Position numbers and translations under genes: made by a program. A model generated the notes under the pieces. The model searched no databases. It had not been told where the DNA came from and saw only the letters and a program-made list of their open reading frames with translations. This document shows positions 6,232 through 8,280 of a stretch of DNA of 8,280 nt, piece after piece (the first letter of the stretch is position 1; every line of letters starts with the position of its first letter). This DNA is from JBHPGW01 sp042569785. Lineage in GTDB: Bacteria > Planctomycetota > Phycisphaerae > Sedimentisphaerales > Anaerobacaceae. Location of the stretch: the NCBI GenBank assembly GCA_042569785.1, contig JBHPGW010000101.1:1-8280 (forward strand). Direction: 5' to 3'.

Positions 6232-6542
6232 GCAGGTATCCCTTCCTTGCGGAGATTGAGTAGCAGCGGACTGTTAACCGCGGCATAATCTTTTGCTGAA
6301 ACCGGATAGACCGAAATTAACACGCCGTAGTCCAAGTTTATATCGGTCACTATATCTATCATTCGGTCTATTTCTTCACCTGCCGCGATATCACCATTGA
6401 TAACAACAGCCAGGTCGATGTCCGAATCTTTTGTAGCCTGTTTCCTTGCGTATGAGCCGTAGAGGATGATGTCCTTGAGTTTTTTGCCGTACAATTGCTC
6501 GATACTTTCTCTGAACTCTTTAAGTATGCAACCTATTTCCAT
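6228..6542 (-). CDS. MNT-type nucleotidyltransferase (antitoxin-like, MntA family)
   Basis: A 104-residue minimal nucleotidyltransferase of the DNA polymerase beta superfamily. The motif GSYARKQATKDSDIDL (29-44) gives the G-S loop and the first two catalytic Asp residues (Asp41, Asp43). Asp71 in INLDYGVLISVY is the expected third carboxylate, so the active site appears intact. The C-terminus (NSPLLLNLRKEGI) is standard for the group that pairs with HEPN proteins. In characterised MntA-HepT pairs the nucleotidyltransferase neutralises the HEPN RNase by adding AMP. Here the downstream HEPN gene is absent except for a 30-codon ORF, so this may be an orphan antitoxin. The start at 6542 has only a weak Shine-Dalgarno (GGTG, eight bases upstream). 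It heads the overlapping minus-strand group with the YkgJ genes. Confidence 0.88.
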   Translation of the reverse strand: MEIGCILKEFRESIEQLYGKKLKDIILYGSYARKQATKDSDIDLAVVINGDIAAGEEIDRMIDIVTDINLDYGVLISVYPVSAKDYAAVNSPLLLNLRKEGIPA

Positions 6543-6576
6543 AATTTACACCGTAATATTAAAGTAAATCTTTACA

Positions 6577-6675
6577 GATGCTACCGCCAAAAGTTCGAAA
6601 ACGGACTATTAATATTCGTTTTTAACCCATCGCTTACGCTCAGGGCTCTGTTTTGAGACTTTTGGTGCGAGCATC
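6577..6675. repeat. MITE-like imperfect inverted repeat
   Basis: Two 26-base arms, 6577-6602 and 6650-6675, are inverted copies matching at 20 of 26 positions. Both outer ends read GATGCT inward, both share CAAAAGT in the middle (CCAAAAGT on the left strand), and both inner ends read AAAAC. They enclose 47 bases, which include ATTAATATT and CGCTTACGCTCAGGG. The whole, 99 bases, sits between ilvD and the nucleotidyltransferase gene without coding potential. It could be a miniature transposable element or a structured intergenic repeat; there is no T-run to make it a terminator. The remainder of the gap from 6543 to 6729 shows nothing else. Confidence 0.5.
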
Positions 6676-6729
6676 TTTGTTGGTTCAATTATATAAAACT
6701 CGGGTTCAAATAGCAAATTCTGTTTTGTT

Positions 6730-8280
6730 TTACCATTTCAGGATGGCCCCGGTGTCTGCGCTTGTTGCCATTGATGCGTATTTTGCGAGTGATCCTTTTG
6801 TAATTTTTGGTTTTGGTGGTGTCCAGTTGTTTTTGCGTTCGGCTAATTGGTCGTCTGAGAGCTTTACGTTTATGGAGTTGTTTGGTATGTCTATCTCGAT
6901 GATGTCACCGTCTTTTATCAGGCCTATGGGTCCTGCGACGGCGGCTTCGGGGCTGACGTGTCCGATACATGCTCCTCTGGTTCCGCCGCTGAATCTTCCG
7001 TCAGTTATCAGAGCGACGGATTCGCCGAGTCCCGCGCCCATGATGTAACTTGTCGGGCTTAGCATTTCCTGCATGCCGGGGCCGCCTTTTGGTCCTTCGT
7101 ATCGGATAACAACGACATCACCGGCTTTTACTTTGCCGGCTAATATACCTTCGCAGGCCTGTTCCTGTGACTCGAAGATGACGGCTGGGCCGCAATGAGT
7201 TAGCATTGGTTTTGCAACGCCTGCGGATTTTACGACTGAGCCGTTTGGTGCGAGGTTGCCTTTTAGAATCGATAGTCCGCCGGTTTTGGTATATGGGTTA
7301 TCAAGTGTGTGGATGCATTCGGTGTTTTTGATGTGGGCGTCTTTGATATTTTCGCCGAGCGTTTTTGTGGTTACAGTTAAACAGCTGGTGTCGATCAGGC
7401 CTGGTGTTTTGCTTGTTTCGTTTAGTATCGCGGATATTCCGCCTGCGGCGTCGACGTCTTCGATGTGCCAATCGCTCGAAGGTGAGACTTTGCAGATATT
7501 CGGGCACCTTGCGGAGATGGCGTTAATTCTGTCGAGGTCGTATTTGACGCCAGCTTCGTTGGCGACGGCGAGTGTGTGGAGGACGGTATTTGTCGAGCCT
7601 CCCATTGCCATATCCAGGGCCAGTGCGTTGTCGAGTGACTTTTCGTTTATGATATCGAGTGGTTTGATGTCTTTTTCGATCAATGTGAGTATTTGTTTTC
7701 CTGCTTGTTTGTATAGGTTCTGTCTTTTTGGGTCGAGTGCGAGTATGGTTCCGTTACCCGGCAGTGCGATTCCGATAGCTTCGCAGAGGCAGTTCATTGA
7801 GTTTGCGGTGAACATTCCGGAACAGCTGCCGCATGATGGGCAGCCAGTATTTTCGAGTTCGTTTAGTTGTGCCTGGTCGATCTGGCCGGCTGAGAACTGT
7901 GCGACACCTTCAAAGACGCTGATGAGGTCGACGGTTTTTCCATTTTTTGTTTTTCCCGCTTTCATTGGTCCGCCTGAGACAAAGATGGTTGGGATATTGA
8001 GTCTGACGGCTGCCATCAGCATACCGGGGATTATCTTGTCGCAGTTTGGAATGCAGATAAGGCCATCAAAACAGTGTGCCCTGCCCATTGTCTCGACTGA
8101 ATCGGCGATGATCTCCCTTGATGCGAGGGAATATTTCATGCCGGTATGGCCCATAGCGATGCCGTCGCAAACAGCGATGGTATTGAACTCAAATGGTATT
8201 CCGCCTGCATCTCTGACGGCTTTTTTGACGGTTTGGGCGACCTTATTTAAATGGATGTGGCCTGGTACTATTTCGCAGAA
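6730..8280 (-). CDS. ilvD: Dihydroxy-acid dehydratase (5' partial)
   Basis: IlvD dehydrates 2,3-dihydroxy-isovalerate and 2,3-dihydroxy-3-methylvalerate to the 2-keto acids in valine, isoleucine and leucine biosynthesis, using an iron-sulfur cluster and Mg2+. An internal ATG lies at 8154, but the frame is open to the right edge and the extra 42 codons match the family (EIVPGHIHLNKVAQ, then EFNTIAVCDGIAMGH). So 516 residues are visible and perhaps 40 at the N-terminus are missing. Key motifs counted from the edge: IPNCDKIIPG around Cys80, CPSCGSCSGMFTANSMNCL at 147-165, LDMAMGGSTNTVLH, and DGRFSGGTRGACIGH near the C-terminus. The VPGHIHL form, with Gly instead of Cys, is the same as in the E. 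coli and Bacillus enzymes, so it is not a defect. The stop is intact. No terminator is visible downstream. Confidence 0.97.
   Translation of the reverse strand, partial: FCEIVPGHIHLNKVAQTVKKAVRDAGGIPFEFNTIAVCDGIAMGHTGMKYSLASREIIADSVETMGRAHCFDGLICIPNCDKIIPGMLMAAVRLNIPTIFVSGGPMKAGKTKNGKTVDLISVFEGVAQFSAGQIDQAQLNELENTGCPSCGSCSGMFTANSMNCLCEAIGIALPGNGTILALDPKRQNLYKQAGKQILTLIEKDIKPLDIINEKSLDNALALDMAMGGSTNTVLHTLAVANEAGVKYDLDRINAISARCPNICKVSPSSDWHIEDVDAAGGISAILNETSKTPGLIDTSCLTVTTKTLGENIKDAHIKNTECIHTLDNPYTKTGGLSILKGNLAPNGSVVKSAGVAKPMLTHCGPAVIFESQEQACEGILAGKVKAGDVVVIRYEGPKGGPGMQEMLSPTSYIMGAGLGESVALITDGRFSGGTRGACIGHVSPEAAVAGPIGLIKDGDIIEIDIPNNSINVKLSDDQLAERKNNWTPPKPKITKGSLAKYASMATSADTGAILKW

Noticed and set aside
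6653..7048. A 131-codon plus-strand frame overlapping the 3' end of ilvD
   Set aside because: It is antisense to unmistakable IlvD sequence and shows no features of its own.
8155..8280. ilvD starting at the ATG at 8154
   Set aside because: The frame continues to the window edge with residues that clearly belong to IlvD (EIVPGHIHL and EFNTIAVCDG), so that ATG is internal.
8230..8280. Loss of an iron-sulfur ligand in IlvD (Gly in VPGHIHL)
   Set aside because: The E. coli and Bacillus-type enzymes also have VPGH-x-HL, so this is a normal subgroup difference and not a mutation.

Overview
The window reads like part of a bacterial chromosome of moderate GC. I would guess a Planctomycetota/PVC lineage (Phycisphaerae-like). 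This rests on the mix of a secreted parallel beta-helix carbohydrate-active enzyme, a planctomycete-style secreted alpha/beta-hydrolase, paired YkgJ-type cysteine-cluster proteins and a Bacillus/E. coli-type IlvD. The taxonomy is inference; there is no rRNA or other marker gene here.

Layout. (1) Bases 1-863 (+) hold a membrane-anchored FtsQ/DivIB-like protein. Its reading frame is open through the left edge, and it is followed by a clear intrinsic terminator at 908-931. (2) Bases 993-1271 (-) hold a small carboxymuconolactone-decarboxylase/AhpD-type protein with a strong ribosome binding site and an operator-like inverted repeat just upstream. (3) Bases 1272-1936 have no intact gene. They contain a short hairpin repeat, the C-terminal remnant of an IS1380-type transposase (about 1498-1656), and a good sigma70-type promoter (1801-1829) pointing rightward. 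(4) Bases 1937-5260 (+) are a two-gene secreted carbohydrate-degradation unit: a GH141-like beta-helix protein and, 27 bases later, a secreted serine esterase. (5) Bases 5305-6542 (-) are a tightly overlapping set: a MNT-type nucleotidyltransferase, a 30-codon ORF where a HEPN toxin would be expected, and two different YkgJ-family cysteine-cluster proteins. (6) Bases 6543-6729 contain a MITE-like imperfect inverted repeat. (7) Bases 6730-8280 (-) are most of ilvD (dihydroxy-acid dehydratase), running off the right edge.

How the parts work together. The beta-helix enzyme and the esterase both have signal peptides and are adjacent, so they probably act together on a decorated plant or algal polysaccharide, one cutting glycosidic bonds and the other removing esters. 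The promoter that seems to drive them lies in what may be the tail of a decayed IS1380-like element. Their coding strand is A/C-rich in places, while the flanking genes sampled are G/T-rich on the plus strand whichever way they are transcribed, so the unit may have been acquired separately. The minus-strand nucleotidyltransferase looks like the antitoxin half of a MNT-HEPN pair whose toxin has been largely deleted, leaving the YkgJ genes coupled behind it.

I see no CRISPR array, tRNA, rRNA or clearly new multi-gene system. The most informative unlabelled items are the transposase remnant with its promoter, and the eroded MNT-HEPN locus.
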